Shown here piece after piece: positions 17,079 through 25,132 of a stretch of 64,000 bases of DNA. This DNA is from an uncultured Erysipelotrichaceae bacterium. GTDB taxonomy: Bacteria; Bacillota_I; Bacilli_A; Erysipelotrichales; Erysipelotrichaceae. Under the pieces are notes generated by a model. The model did not search any database and was not told the DNA's origin. It worked only from the letters and a program-made list of their open reading frames with translations. The position numbers were made by a program, and so were the translations under genes. The stretch covers positions 62,001-126,000 of the forward strand of contig CADABS010000001.1 of the NCBI GenBank assembly GCA_902786245.1. Direction: 5' to 3'. How positions within the stretch are numbered: the first letter of the stretch is position 1; each line of letters begins with the position of its first letter.

Positions 17079-18266
17079 CTAGAGGAATTCCTCGGTTTCT
17101 TTCTGCGGTTCCACCCGGACCGTCTCCATCGCATCCATCGCCTGCTGCAGCAGTGTCTGATAATCAAACGCCGCTTCATAGTATTCGCTCTTGCGGATGG
17201 TTGGTTTCGTTACGGGATTCTTGGGATCGAAGATCGTGCAGCAGTCCTCAAACGGCAGGATCGATGTTTCATACGTTCCGATCTTTCTTGCCAGATCGAT
17301 GATCTCGACCTTATCCATGCAGATGAGCGGACGAAGTACCGGAATCGAGATCACGCTGTTGATGCAGGCGATGCTTTCAAGCGTCTGCGAAGCGACCTGG
17401 CCGATGCTTTCACCGGTCGCAATTGCCAGACATCCGTACTTCTCAGCGGTCATTTCCGCCAGACGGTACATCATTCTGCGCATCAGGGTCACCGCATACG
17501 GATCGCCGGCTGTCTTATAGATCGCCAGCTGCAGATCCGTGAAATTGATCAGATGCACATGCATCTGTCCCTGGTATTCAGAAACCATCGAAGCCAGGGT
17601 CAGTACTTTCTGCTTTGCGTTTTCACTGGTATACGGCGGCGAAGCATAATGGATCGCCTCCACCTGCAGACCGCGCTTCATCAGCTCATAGGCCGCAACC
17701 GGCGAATCGATGCCGCCGGAAAGAAGAAGCAGTACCTTGCCGTTGATACCGGCCGGATATCCGCCTGCGCCGGGAATCTTCTCACTGGTCACATAGGCAC
17801 AGTCCCGGTGCACTTCCACCCGGATCGGCAGCTGCGGTTCATGCACATCCACCTTCAGATCCGTATTCTTCAGAATGACGGAAGCAGCCGCCCGGTTGAT
17901 CTCATCCGAGCGCATCGGATAGCTCTTGTCGTGCCGTTTCGAAATGATCTTGAATGTCTCCTTACCGCTGCTTTTTGCAAGTTCCAGACAGCATGCGCAG
18001 ATCGTTTCGATATCATTGCCGATCTTTTCCGTAAACGAAAACGAACTGATGCCGAAGACCTTCGACAGACGCTCACGCATCACATCCGCATCCGCACCGT
18101 TCAGCTTAATATAGATGCGGTCATAGGTCTTTGTATATTCCAGCCCTTCGATATCCGCTGTCATCGCTTTGACATTCCGGAACAGACGGGTAATAAAATC
18201 TTTTCTGTTTTTTCCTTTGGTGCTGAGTTCACCGTAACGGATCAGCACTGTATCATATTCAGCCAT
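17079..18266 (-). CDS. thiI: tRNA 4-thiouridine synthetase ThiI
   Basis: A 395-residue ThiI that makes 4-thiouridine at position 8 of tRNA. It has an N-terminal ferredoxin-like/THUMP region (LIRYGELSTKGKNR, then residues to about 165) and a PP-loop ATP pyrophosphatase domain with LLSGGIDSPVA. The C-terminal rhodanese domain of E. coli ThiI is absent, as in other Bacillota, so persulfide must come directly from the partner desulfurase. That gene overlaps it by 8 bases just upstream, the conserved B. subtilis order ezrA-nifZ-thiI. Confidence 0.97.
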   Translation of the reverse strand: MAEYDTVLIRYGELSTKGKNRKDFITRLFRNVKAMTADIEGLEYTKTYDRIYIKLNGADADVMRERLSKVFGISSFSFTEKIGNDIETICACCLELAKSSGKETFKIISKRHDKSYPMRSDEINRAAASVILKNTDLKVDVHEPQLPIRVEVHRDCAYVTSEKIPGAGGYPAGINGKVLLLLSGGIDSPVAAYELMKRGLQVEAIHYASPPYTSENAKQKVLTLASMVSEYQGQMHVHLINFTDLQLAIYKTAGDPYAVTLMRRMMYRLAEMTAEKYGCLAIATGESIGQVASQTLESIACINSVISIPVLRPLICMDKVEIIDLARKIGTYETSILPFEDCCTIFDPKNPVTKPTIRKSEYYEAAFDYQTLLQQAMDAMETVRVEPQKETEEFL

Positions 18267-19395
18267 AGTTCTGTATGATCTCCTTTACGGCATCCGCAAA
18301 TGCCATGACTTCTTCCATTGTGTTTTCATCGGACAGAGAAACCCTGATGCAGGAAGATGCACGGGTTTCCGAAAAGCCCATTGCCTGCAGCACATAGCTG
18401 GGATTCAGGCTCTTCGATTCGCAGGTGCTCCGGGCGCTGACAAGAAAGCCTTTCCGGTTCAGCGCATTCTGCATGACTTCGCTCGGAATCTTCTCATAGG
18501 AGAAATTGAGCAGACAGGCAACCGCATCGGCCGGGCTGTTGAATTCGATTCCTTCGATTTCCGCAAGTTTTGTCCGCAGGGCATCGCGCATCGCCCGGAT
18601 CTCCGGTTCATTCTTCCGTCTTTCCAGAGCCAGACGCAGCGTTTTGGCAAATACCATATTCGCCGGCGCATTGCTCGTACCGCCCCGGTAGCCGTATTCC
18701 TGCTCGCCGCCGTTGATCAGCGGAACCATCGGCACATGTCTTTTCCGGATCAGCAGACCGCTGCCCTTGAGTCCTTCCAGCTTATGCGCAGATACCGAGG
18801 CCAGATCGATATACTGCAGATCGACATCCGTCTTGCCGAGCGCCTGGGTCAGATCACTGTGCATGTAGGCATGGCTGTGCTTTTTGACATATTCCCCGAT
18901 CTCATTGATCGGATTGACGGAACCGACTTCATTGTTTACATGCATGATCGATACCAGCGCTGTATCCGGCCGGATAGCACGGATCGCATCCTCAACTGAT
19001 ACCCTGCCTTCGCTGTTGACCGGCAGGAAGGTGATTTCATAGCCGAACAGATCGCGCATCTGCAGACATGCATTCATGATGGATGAATGCTCGATCGATG
19101 TCGTTACGATATGCTTTTTCTCAGGTACGGCCAGACAGACGCCCTTGATTGCTGCACTGTTGGATTCCGAAGATCCGCCGGTGAAAATCACCTCATCGCT
19201 TTGAATACCCAAAAGCCCGGCAATGGCTGCCCGGGCTTTTTCCATCATTCTGCTGATCTCAGCGCCTTCATCATAGAGAGACTCGCTGTTGGCGTAGTAC
19301 TTCTCCAATAGACTCTCATAGGTCTTGAGAACTTCAGGATGGATCTTTGTTGTACTTGCATTGTCCAGATATATCCTACGCTGCACTTCTCGCAT
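18259..19395 (-). CDS. Cysteine desulfurase (NifS/IscS-like, ThiI partner)
   Basis: A 378-residue PLP-dependent desulfurase, Cys to Ala plus enzyme persulfide. It opens with IYLDNASTTKIHPEV. The PLP lysine is in SVSAHKLEGLKGSG and the mobile-loop cysteine in SARSTCESKSLNPS. The short Cys loop and position before thiI identify the ThiI-dedicated type (B. subtilis NifZ) rather than the SUF enzyme. It overlaps the end of ezrA by 20 bases and thiI by 8, so the three are translationally linked. The start codon is slightly uncertain: AAGGAGA lies very close to the chosen ATG, and a GTG three codons later has better spacing. Confidence 0.95.
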   Translation of the reverse strand: MREVQRRIYLDNASTTKIHPEVLKTYESLLEKYYANSESLYDEGAEISRMMEKARAAIAGLLGIQSDEVIFTGGSSESNSAAIKGVCLAVPEKKHIVTTSIEHSSIMNACLQMRDLFGYEITFLPVNSEGRVSVEDAIRAIRPDTALVSIMHVNNEVGSVNPINEIGEYVKKHSHAYMHSDLTQALGKTDVDLQYIDLASVSAHKLEGLKGSGLLIRKRHVPMVPLINGGEQEYGYRGGTSNAPANMVFAKTLRLALERRKNEPEIRAMRDALRTKLAEIEGIEFNSPADAVACLLNFSYEKIPSEVMQNALNRKGFLVSARSTCESKSLNPSYVLQAMGFSETRASSCIRVSLSDENTMEEVMAFADAVKEIIQNYG

Positions 19396-21106
19396 TCTCC
19401 TTGATCATCGATTCATAGTTTCCCGGATGAATCTTCTCGATCGTCGCAATCGCGATCTGCAGTGCCTGGGTATACTCGCCGTTTCGGAAGCACAGTTCCG
19501 ATCTTGTCAGTTCGGAATCGATATCCGCATAGGTGGAACGGTAGCGGTTGCCGAAGACGATCGTATTTTCGACCATGACGACCGTACCGACAACGTTGTT
19601 CACGTTATTGTACAGCTGATAGATGAAATTCAGCGCTTCCTGCAGCGTCGAATTCAGCAGCTGCGTATTCAGCGGCGTCTCCGCGATCAGATCTTCGAGA
19701 CGGTGAATATACTCATTGGCCCTCGACATATCCTCATCATAGTTGGCAGAGATATTCGGGAGCTTATACTTGCGGATCTTGACCTGCATCTGATTCATGA
19801 TGATCTGCAGCTTGACAAGCTGCTTGCGGGCTCTGTCTTCATCGCCGGCCGCGACTTCGATCCGGGTCCGGATCTGCTTCAGGGAATCATTCGCATTGCT
19901 GTAATCGCGGTTGAGCTCCTTCAGGGCCGAGAGCGCCTGGGTCGCCGGTACCTGATAGCTGCGGACATTCTCCATGACACCGGGCAGCTTTTCATTCAGA
20001 CGGTTCACTTCCGCCACGGCGGTATTGAGTTCTTCTTCCATCGAAGCCATGCCATAGCGCTCGGATACTTTCGCATATCCTTCATTGACGAACTTCATGT
20101 TCGCATTGGCATTGGCAACGAGTTCATCGATCTCACCGCGCAGTGTCTTCAGTTCTTCGAACGAACGCGCTTCCTTCTGGACCGCTTCATCCATCTGGGA
20201 AATCCGTTCCTTATAATCATCGAGATGTTCACGGATGCCGTCGGTGCTGCCGGTCCGTACTTTCTTCATGTCTTCCTTCAGGGAAGCATTCATGACCTGC
20301 AGATTCTTTTCGACTTCCAGATGGCGCAGATAGGCACCCATCTTCTTTGCCTTGGCATAATCCTGATGCAGGGTCTCCGCCATCTTCGGGATGACGCCGC
20401 GGGCATCTTCGATCAGCGCCGGCATCGTATCCAGCATGCCTTCCAGTTCGCCGATGCCATTGCGGATCGATTCCAGCTCGGCATTGGCTTTGTCGAAGTC
20501 ATTGGAATACATCCATTCTTCAAAGGTAGAGAACATCTTCTCCGTATCGGTCACCTTCTGCTCGACCATCGGCCAGGCAAAGGCAAGCCTTGTCGCATTT
20601 TCCTGGGCCATTGACTTCAGCGCCCGGAATTTGTTCTTGAGGGCGGTGACTTCCTGACGCTGGGCAGTCTCCCTTGCAAGGATCTCATCGAGACTCTGTT
20701 CCAGAGATTTCACCTGCGAATCCGCAACGGCAAGTTCCGTTTCCAGCGAACTCATCAGCGTCTGCGCTTTCGACAGCTTGCCGGCACCGATCAGTTCCTC
20801 GGCATCGGAAAGCAGTTCCGAGATCCTTGTCAGCTCGCTCTGGGATGCATCGAAGGCATCTTTGGCATTCTGCACCTTCTCGTTGCTCGCATCATCCGAC
20901 TTGCCGACGGCAACGGCCTTATTCATCTTGAAAGACACCGGTACATTCCGGATCTGCTGATAGCGCGTTTCCAGTTCCTTGAGATCATTGCGGAAACGGG
21001 TCGTCTTGACCCGGTGCAGGATCAGCCATACGGCCAGCAATATAACAATCACAGCAATTGCGATCAGTGTTCTTGTATCGGAAATCAATGAAAGAAATTC
21101 ATTCAT
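19376..21106 (-). CDS. ezrA: Septation ring formation regulator EzrA
   Basis: A 576-residue membrane protein with one N-terminal transmembrane helix (about 15-31) and a long cytoplasmic array of coiled-coil, spectrin-like repeats. EzrA binds FtsZ, prevents polar Z rings and helps coordinate wall synthesis at the septum. The identification rests on topology, length, the GNRYRSTYADIDSEL and FRNGEYTQAL signatures near the C terminus, and the conserved neighbours. An ATG three codons earlier lies only one base from the ribosome site (AAAGGAG); the ATG at 21106 has better spacing. Confidence 0.93.
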   Translation of the reverse strand: MNEFLSLISDTRTLIAIAVIVILLAVWLILHRVKTTRFRNDLKELETRYQQIRNVPVSFKMNKAVAVGKSDDASNEKVQNAKDAFDASQSELTRISELLSDAEELIGAGKLSKAQTLMSSLETELAVADSQVKSLEQSLDEILARETAQRQEVTALKNKFRALKSMAQENATRLAFAWPMVEQKVTDTEKMFSTFEEWMYSNDFDKANAELESIRNGIGELEGMLDTMPALIEDARGVIPKMAETLHQDYAKAKKMGAYLRHLEVEKNLQVMNASLKEDMKKVRTGSTDGIREHLDDYKERISQMDEAVQKEARSFEELKTLRGEIDELVANANANMKFVNEGYAKVSERYGMASMEEELNTAVAEVNRLNEKLPGVMENVRSYQVPATQALSALKELNRDYSNANDSLKQIRTRIEVAAGDEDRARKQLVKLQIIMNQMQVKIRKYKLPNISANYDEDMSRANEYIHRLEDLIAETPLNTQLLNSTLQEALNFIYQLYNNVNNVVGTVVMVENTIVFGNRYRSTYADIDSELTRSELCFRNGEYTQALQIAIATIEKIHPGNYESMIKENARSAA

Positions 21107-21194
21107 AGAAGACATGCTCCTTTCGTGTACACCCCGCTATTTTACCATGTTTCAACCCTGTCGGTGAAAGGTTTTGCAAACTTAATGCATGGTT

Positions 21195-21223
21195 TTGCCA
21201 CAGCTGCAGACTGTGTGTATACT
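21195..21223 (+). promoter_or_regulatory. Upstream promoter of rpsD (P1)
   Basis: TTGCCA, 17-bp spacer, TATACT. Confidence 0.65.
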
Positions 21224-21258
21224 TTATAAGGAATAAAAGTAAAGAGAACATCTTTTCA

Positions 21259-21287
21259 TTGACTTGCCTGTGCATCAATGATAATAT
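21259..21287 (+). promoter_or_regulatory. Downstream promoter of rpsD (P2)
   Basis: TTGACT, 17-bp spacer, TAATAT, 64 bp downstream of P1. A start near 21294 gives a leader of about 170 nt. Confidence 0.75.
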
Positions 21288-21293
21288 TTACGT

Positions 21294-21450
21294 CGCGTTA
21301 AATGATGGCAGCATACAGAGCCATGCATACGGCGTTACCGGCACGCGGCTGTGCCCCAGTAACCGGCTGCATTCGGTGAAACGGTTTACGGTAACACCCT
21401 GTATCGGTGATCTGTACCTGTTGTTGTTTCTCAGCCAATGTCATAACAGG
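21294..21450 (+). ncRNA. Probable S4 leader, autoregulatory RNA of rpsD
   Basis: A long GC-rich leader unlike the AT-rich promoter before it. It contains several complementary blocks, for example GGTTACTGGGG-type pairing between 21336 and 21365 and GTTTACGGTAAC around 21384. Autogenous S4-binding leaders upstream of monocistronic rpsD are established in Bacillus. The claim here is by position and foldability. Confidence 0.55.
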
Positions 21451-21462
21451 AGGAAACAAAAC

Positions 21463-22065
21463 ATGGCACGTTACACAGGACCTGTCTGGAAAAAAGCCAG
21501 ACGCCTCTCCTTCTCTGTTCTGGAAACAGGAGAAGAACTCAAGAAAAGAACATATGCGCCGGGTCAGCACGGACCGACAAAGAGAATCAAGCTCTCCAAC
21601 TACGGTCTGCAGCTCCGTGAGAAGCAGAGAATCCGTACAATGTACGGTCTGAACGAACGTCAGTTCGCCAATCTGTTCCGCAAGGCTTCCAAGATGGAAG
21701 GCATGGCCGGTGTCAACTTCCTGATCCTGCTGGAAAGCAGACTGGACAACCTCGTATACCGCATGGGCTTCGCAAGAACACGTGCAGCTGCACGTCAGCT
21801 GGTCAACCACGGCCATATCGAAGTCAACGGCAAGAAGGTCAACATCCCCAGCGCCGAGATCAAGCCGGGCAGCGTCATCGCTCTGCGTGAGAATTCCCGC
21901 AACATGAAAGTTGTCGCTGAAGCACTTGAAGCAAACATTGCTACACCTGCATTTGTCGAAGTCGACAAAGAGAACAAGAAAGGTACATTTGTCCGCCTGC
22001 CGGAGCGCAGTGAGCTCAACCAGGAGATCAATGAACCGCTCGTAGTCGAATACTACAACAGATAA
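21463..22065 (+). CDS. rpsD: 30S ribosomal protein S4
   Basis: A 200-residue S4, a primary 16S rRNA binder and usually a translational repressor of its own mRNA. It starts [15 protein letters not shown] and has the S4 RNA-binding fold near [24 protein letters not shown]. The zinc-cysteine cluster found in some S4 paralogues is absent. CAGGAGG, 9 bases before the ATG, fixes the start; the frame is open further upstream only through the leader RNA. Monocistronic, divergent from ezrA as in B. subtilis. Confidence 0.98.
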   Translation: MARYTGPVWKKARRLSFSVLETGEELKKRTYAPGQHGPTKRIKLSNYGLQLREKQRIRTMYGLNERQFANLFRKASKMEGMAGVNFLILLESRLDNLVYRMGFARTRAAARQLVNHGHIEVNGKKVNIPSAEIKPGSVIALRENSRNMKVVAEALEANIATPAFVEVDKENKKGTFVRLPERSELNQEINEPLVVEYYNR

Positions 22066-22075
22066 TGGTCTCACG

Positions 22076-22098
22076 GGAACCGGAAACGGTTCCTTTTC
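22076..22098 (+). terminator. Terminator of rpsD
   Basis: GGAACCG / CGGTTCC with a GAAA-type loop, followed by TTTT. Confidence 0.85.
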
Positions 22099-22102
22099 TA
22101 AT

Positions 22103-22136
22103 GCAAAAGCGGCCTGCACATGCAGACCGCCTTTTA
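22103..22136 (-). terminator. Terminator of the galactoside operon
   Basis: On the minus strand GCGGTCTGCA / TGCAGGCCGC forms a strong 10-bp stem followed by TTTT, 10 bp after the alpha-galactosidase stop. Confidence 0.85.
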
Positions 22137-22145
22137 TGTTTATGA

Positions 22146-23747
22146 TCAGGTTCTGTCCGGTTTCAGCCGGATATTGAAAATTTCCCTTTCCCGGAATCCG
22201 TCGAGCGTATAATCCACCACGATAATGTCATCCATTGTTGAAACATGCATATCCTGCGCTTCGGAAAGATGGCGCATTTCCTTATAGGTTTCAATCATCT
22301 GCGGCGAATAGGAACCGGGATCGTCACTGGTCAGGAAGACACCGCCCAGCAGCGCATCGAGACGGATCATCGCATCTTTCTGACTGTCTGAGAGGTCAAG
22401 GTTTTCATCCCTAACAAAGAATACATCCGGATCATTCAGCCATGCTCTGCCATTGAGCTGTCTTCTCGATACGGTATTGGCCAGGGAGTTTCGCGAGGAA
22501 GGTCTTTCCCGGTGGAAGCCATGCATATACAGCCGGTCATTCCAGTCGAGGGTGACATCGCAGCCGATCCGACAGTATTCGAATTTTCCGAAAGCAGGCA
22601 TCAGCGGTACACCGCATCCCAGGATCTCTTTATCCCCTGCGCATTCCCGCAGAAGATCCACCGCTCTGTACATCCGGGCCGCCCGGGTTTCTTTTCTTGT
22701 GCCGAACGGTGCCGCCGCATAGAGGAAATCCAGTTTGACAAGATCGAATCCCCATTCATTGAAGATCCGGTCAAATACCCTGCGCACATATTTCACGACA
22801 CCCGGATGATCGATATTCAGTCCGTAGAATCCGCTCCAGTTGCCGCCCTGAGCCCATGGCTCGCCATTGACTCTGATCAGCCAGTCGGGATGATCCTTCA
22901 CCAGCTGCGAATTGGCTTCAGCCGCAAACGGCGATACCCATAATCCTGCTTTGTATCCGCGGTTATGGATCTCTTCGACCATGCCTTTCAGACCGTCCGG
23001 GAATTTGACGGAATCGGTTTCGAGCCAGTCGCCGACAAACGGCTCCCAGCCGTCATCGATCTGGAAGAGATCTCCTCTCTGCAGAATTCTGCCGCATCCG
23101 TTCAGATCGCTGCAGATCGTTTCCTCGCTGATATTCTGATAGCGGTTGTACCAGCTCGAATAGCCATAGAGCTTTTTCTCTGTACGGGGATGAATATCCA
23201 TCGCCGCAAACCATCTGTCAAATACATCTTCCTGCGAACCTTCTGCCATAAACAGATCGAAAACATGATACGGACCAGTACTGACAAAACCGTAGCAGTC
23301 CCTTTCGATCTTCAGTTCTCCGCTTTCCGCATTGTATTCGAACATCGTATAGCCGGGCTTCTCATCCAGCGATGCGATCAGCTGATAATGCTCACCGGCA
23401 TGGAAACAGCACCAGGAAAAGCCATGGGTGATACCCCTCTGATTCGGATAATTCACGAAATGATAATCGGCGTAACGGTCGAAATGCCAGCGGTTCAGCA
23501 GCGGAGCCGGGATCGTGTCGATGCCGCGGACGCGGTCATAGCGTCCGTATTCCGGACAGGTCGACCAGGACTGGAATCCGTTCATGAAGACAGACATATT
23601 CTTTTTCCATGATACCTGTGTTGTTGCACCGGCATAGCGGAGTTTTTCTCCATCTGTATCGATGACGATATGATTGACGCCTTCCTGCAGTTCCGTTTCA
23701 TTCTGCAGCGACTGTTTTGAAGTATAAACTTCCCATGTCAGTTTCAT
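22146..23747 (-). CDS. GH36-type alpha-galactosidase
   Basis: A 533-residue clan GH-D glycosidase releasing terminal alpha-galactose (melibiose, raffinose type). An N-terminal beta domain precedes the barrel. Substrate-strand motif FQIDDGWEPFVGDW, nucleophile Asp in VKLDFLY and acid/base Asp in CRIGCDV are visible. It is shorter than the common 700-residue GH36 enzymes, with a reduced N-terminal domain. There is no signal peptide, so it acts on imported sugar. It is the last gene of the regulator - GH2 - symporter - GH36 operon, with a GGAGGTGAT ribosome site and a strong terminator behind it. Confidence 0.9.
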   Translation of the reverse strand: MKLTWEVYTSKQSLQNETELQEGVNHIVIDTDGEKLRYAGATTQVSWKKNMSVFMNGFQSWSTCPEYGRYDRVRGIDTIPAPLLNRWHFDRYADYHFVNYPNQRGITHGFSWCCFHAGEHYQLIASLDEKPGYTMFEYNAESGELKIERDCYGFVSTGPYHVFDLFMAEGSQEDVFDRWFAAMDIHPRTEKKLYGYSSWYNRYQNISEETICSDLNGCGRILQRGDLFQIDDGWEPFVGDWLETDSVKFPDGLKGMVEEIHNRGYKAGLWVSPFAAEANSQLVKDHPDWLIRVNGEPWAQGGNWSGFYGLNIDHPGVVKYVRRVFDRIFNEWGFDLVKLDFLYAAAPFGTRKETRAARMYRAVDLLRECAGDKEILGCGVPLMPAFGKFEYCRIGCDVTLDWNDRLYMHGFHRERPSSRNSLANTVSRRQLNGRAWLNDPDVFFVRDENLDLSDSQKDAMIRLDALLGGVFLTSDDPGSYSPQMIETYKEMRHLSEAQDMHVSTMDDIIVVDYTLDGFREREIFNIRLKPDRT

Positions 23748-23753
23748 GATGCA

Positions 23754-25127
23754 TCACCTCCGCAGCGCCGCTGCGATTTCTTCGGATTTCTCATCGGTGA
23801 GAATGAACTTCTTCCGGAATACCCATAAGGCAGCAGCCAGTCCGATGATCGGCGCAACCGTCATGATCAGACGCAGGCTGAACAGTGTCGAAGCACTCTG
23901 GGCAACGATTTCACCCGTATCGCCGGAATTGCCGGTAAAACCGATCAGATCCAGACCTGCACCGGCAATGAATACTGCAACACCGGATGCCGCCTTGACG
24001 ACAAATGTCTGCATGCTGAAGATGACCGATTCCTCACGGTGTCCCGTCTTCCATTCGCCGTAATCGACCGATGCGGAAAGGAATACCGTCGTCAGTACGG
24101 TCAGAATGCCGTTGGACGCAAATACGAGAATGCCCGGAATCAGCAGCAGCACCAGACTGGAGGACAGTCCGGTCAGACACATCACCAGCAATACCGCATA
24201 GCCGGTGATTGCGCCGCACAGGCACAGCTGAAAGATCTTTGTATTATCGAAGAACTTTCTGAGCAGCGGGTAGCCGGCCATCATGCCGAGGATCTGCGAT
24301 ACGCCGCCGACCATGGTAAACAGCGTATAGTCCGCTTTCCATCCTGCACCGCCGCCGATATCGTATTTGAAGAAATACAGGATCAGTGTGGAAGTGATAT
24401 ACAGGGCCGTATTGATCAGAATGATCGTAATGACCGTGATCATCGCCTGGTCATTCTGCAGCAGCGCCCGGAACATTTCGCCGATGGATGTGGTTTCCAT
24501 CTTCGTATCCGACCGGGTTTCTTTGATACTGACAAACAGGAACGCTTCCGTCACCACAAAGATCACGGCAATGATAATGGCAAACAGCCTGAATCCGGTT
24601 CTTTCACTGGCACCGCCCAGCAGACCGACGGACATGACCGTACCGATCGTGATCAAGGCATTGCCCACACCGGCACAGGTCCTGCCGACGACCGAGAGCT
24701 GTTCGCGGTCCTTCGCGTTGGAGGTTACGGCCGGAATCATCGACCAGTAAGGAATATCCATCATCGTATAGGTAACACCCCAGAGAATATACATGACCGC
24801 AAAATAGGTACGCAGCGCAGAGCCTTCCAGCTGCGGTGCACCGAACAGGAAGATCAGCACCACCGCATTGAGAACTGTACCGAGCAGTACCCAGGGTCTG
24901 AATCTGCCCCATTTCGTATTCGTCTTCTGCACGATGACACCCATAAACGGGTCATTGGCCGCATCGAATACCCGGGCGATCATCAGAATGAATCCGACAA
25001 ACGCCGCCGAGAGACCGAGCAGATCCTGATAGTAATAAAGAACAAATGAACTGGACAGCGCATAGACCATGTCCTTGCCGATTGCGCCGATGCCGTATGC
25101 GGCAATTTCTTTTTTCGTAAATTTCAT
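23754..25127 (-). CDS. GPH-family sugar:cation symporter
   Basis: A 457-residue integral membrane transporter with about 12 helices. The family signature after helix 2 is DAANDPFMGVIVQKTNTKWGRFRPW, matching the GPH (MelB/LacS/XynP) motif D-x-x-x-D-P-x-x-G with the following R-x-R-P-W. It should bring galactosides or other oligosaccharides in with Na+ or H+. It lies 5 bases from the GH2 gene and 6 from the GH36 gene, so the substrate is probably an alpha- or beta-galactoside. Confidence 0.92.
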   Translation of the reverse strand: MKFTKKEIAAYGIGAIGKDMVYALSSSFVLYYYQDLLGLSAAFVGFILMIARVFDAANDPFMGVIVQKTNTKWGRFRPWVLLGTVLNAVVLIFLFGAPQLEGSALRTYFAVMYILWGVTYTMMDIPYWSMIPAVTSNAKDREQLSVVGRTCAGVGNALITIGTVMSVGLLGGASERTGFRLFAIIIAVIFVVTEAFLFVSIKETRSDTKMETTSIGEMFRALLQNDQAMITVITIILINTALYITSTLILYFFKYDIGGGAGWKADYTLFTMVGGVSQILGMMAGYPLLRKFFDNTKIFQLCLCGAITGYAVLLVMCLTGLSSSLVLLLIPGILVFASNGILTVLTTVFLSASVDYGEWKTGHREESVIFSMQTFVVKAASGVAVFIAGAGLDLIGFTGNSGDTGEIVAQSASTLFSLRLIMTVAPIIGLAAALWVFRKKFILTDEKSEEIAAALRR

Positions 25128-25132
25128 TGCGG

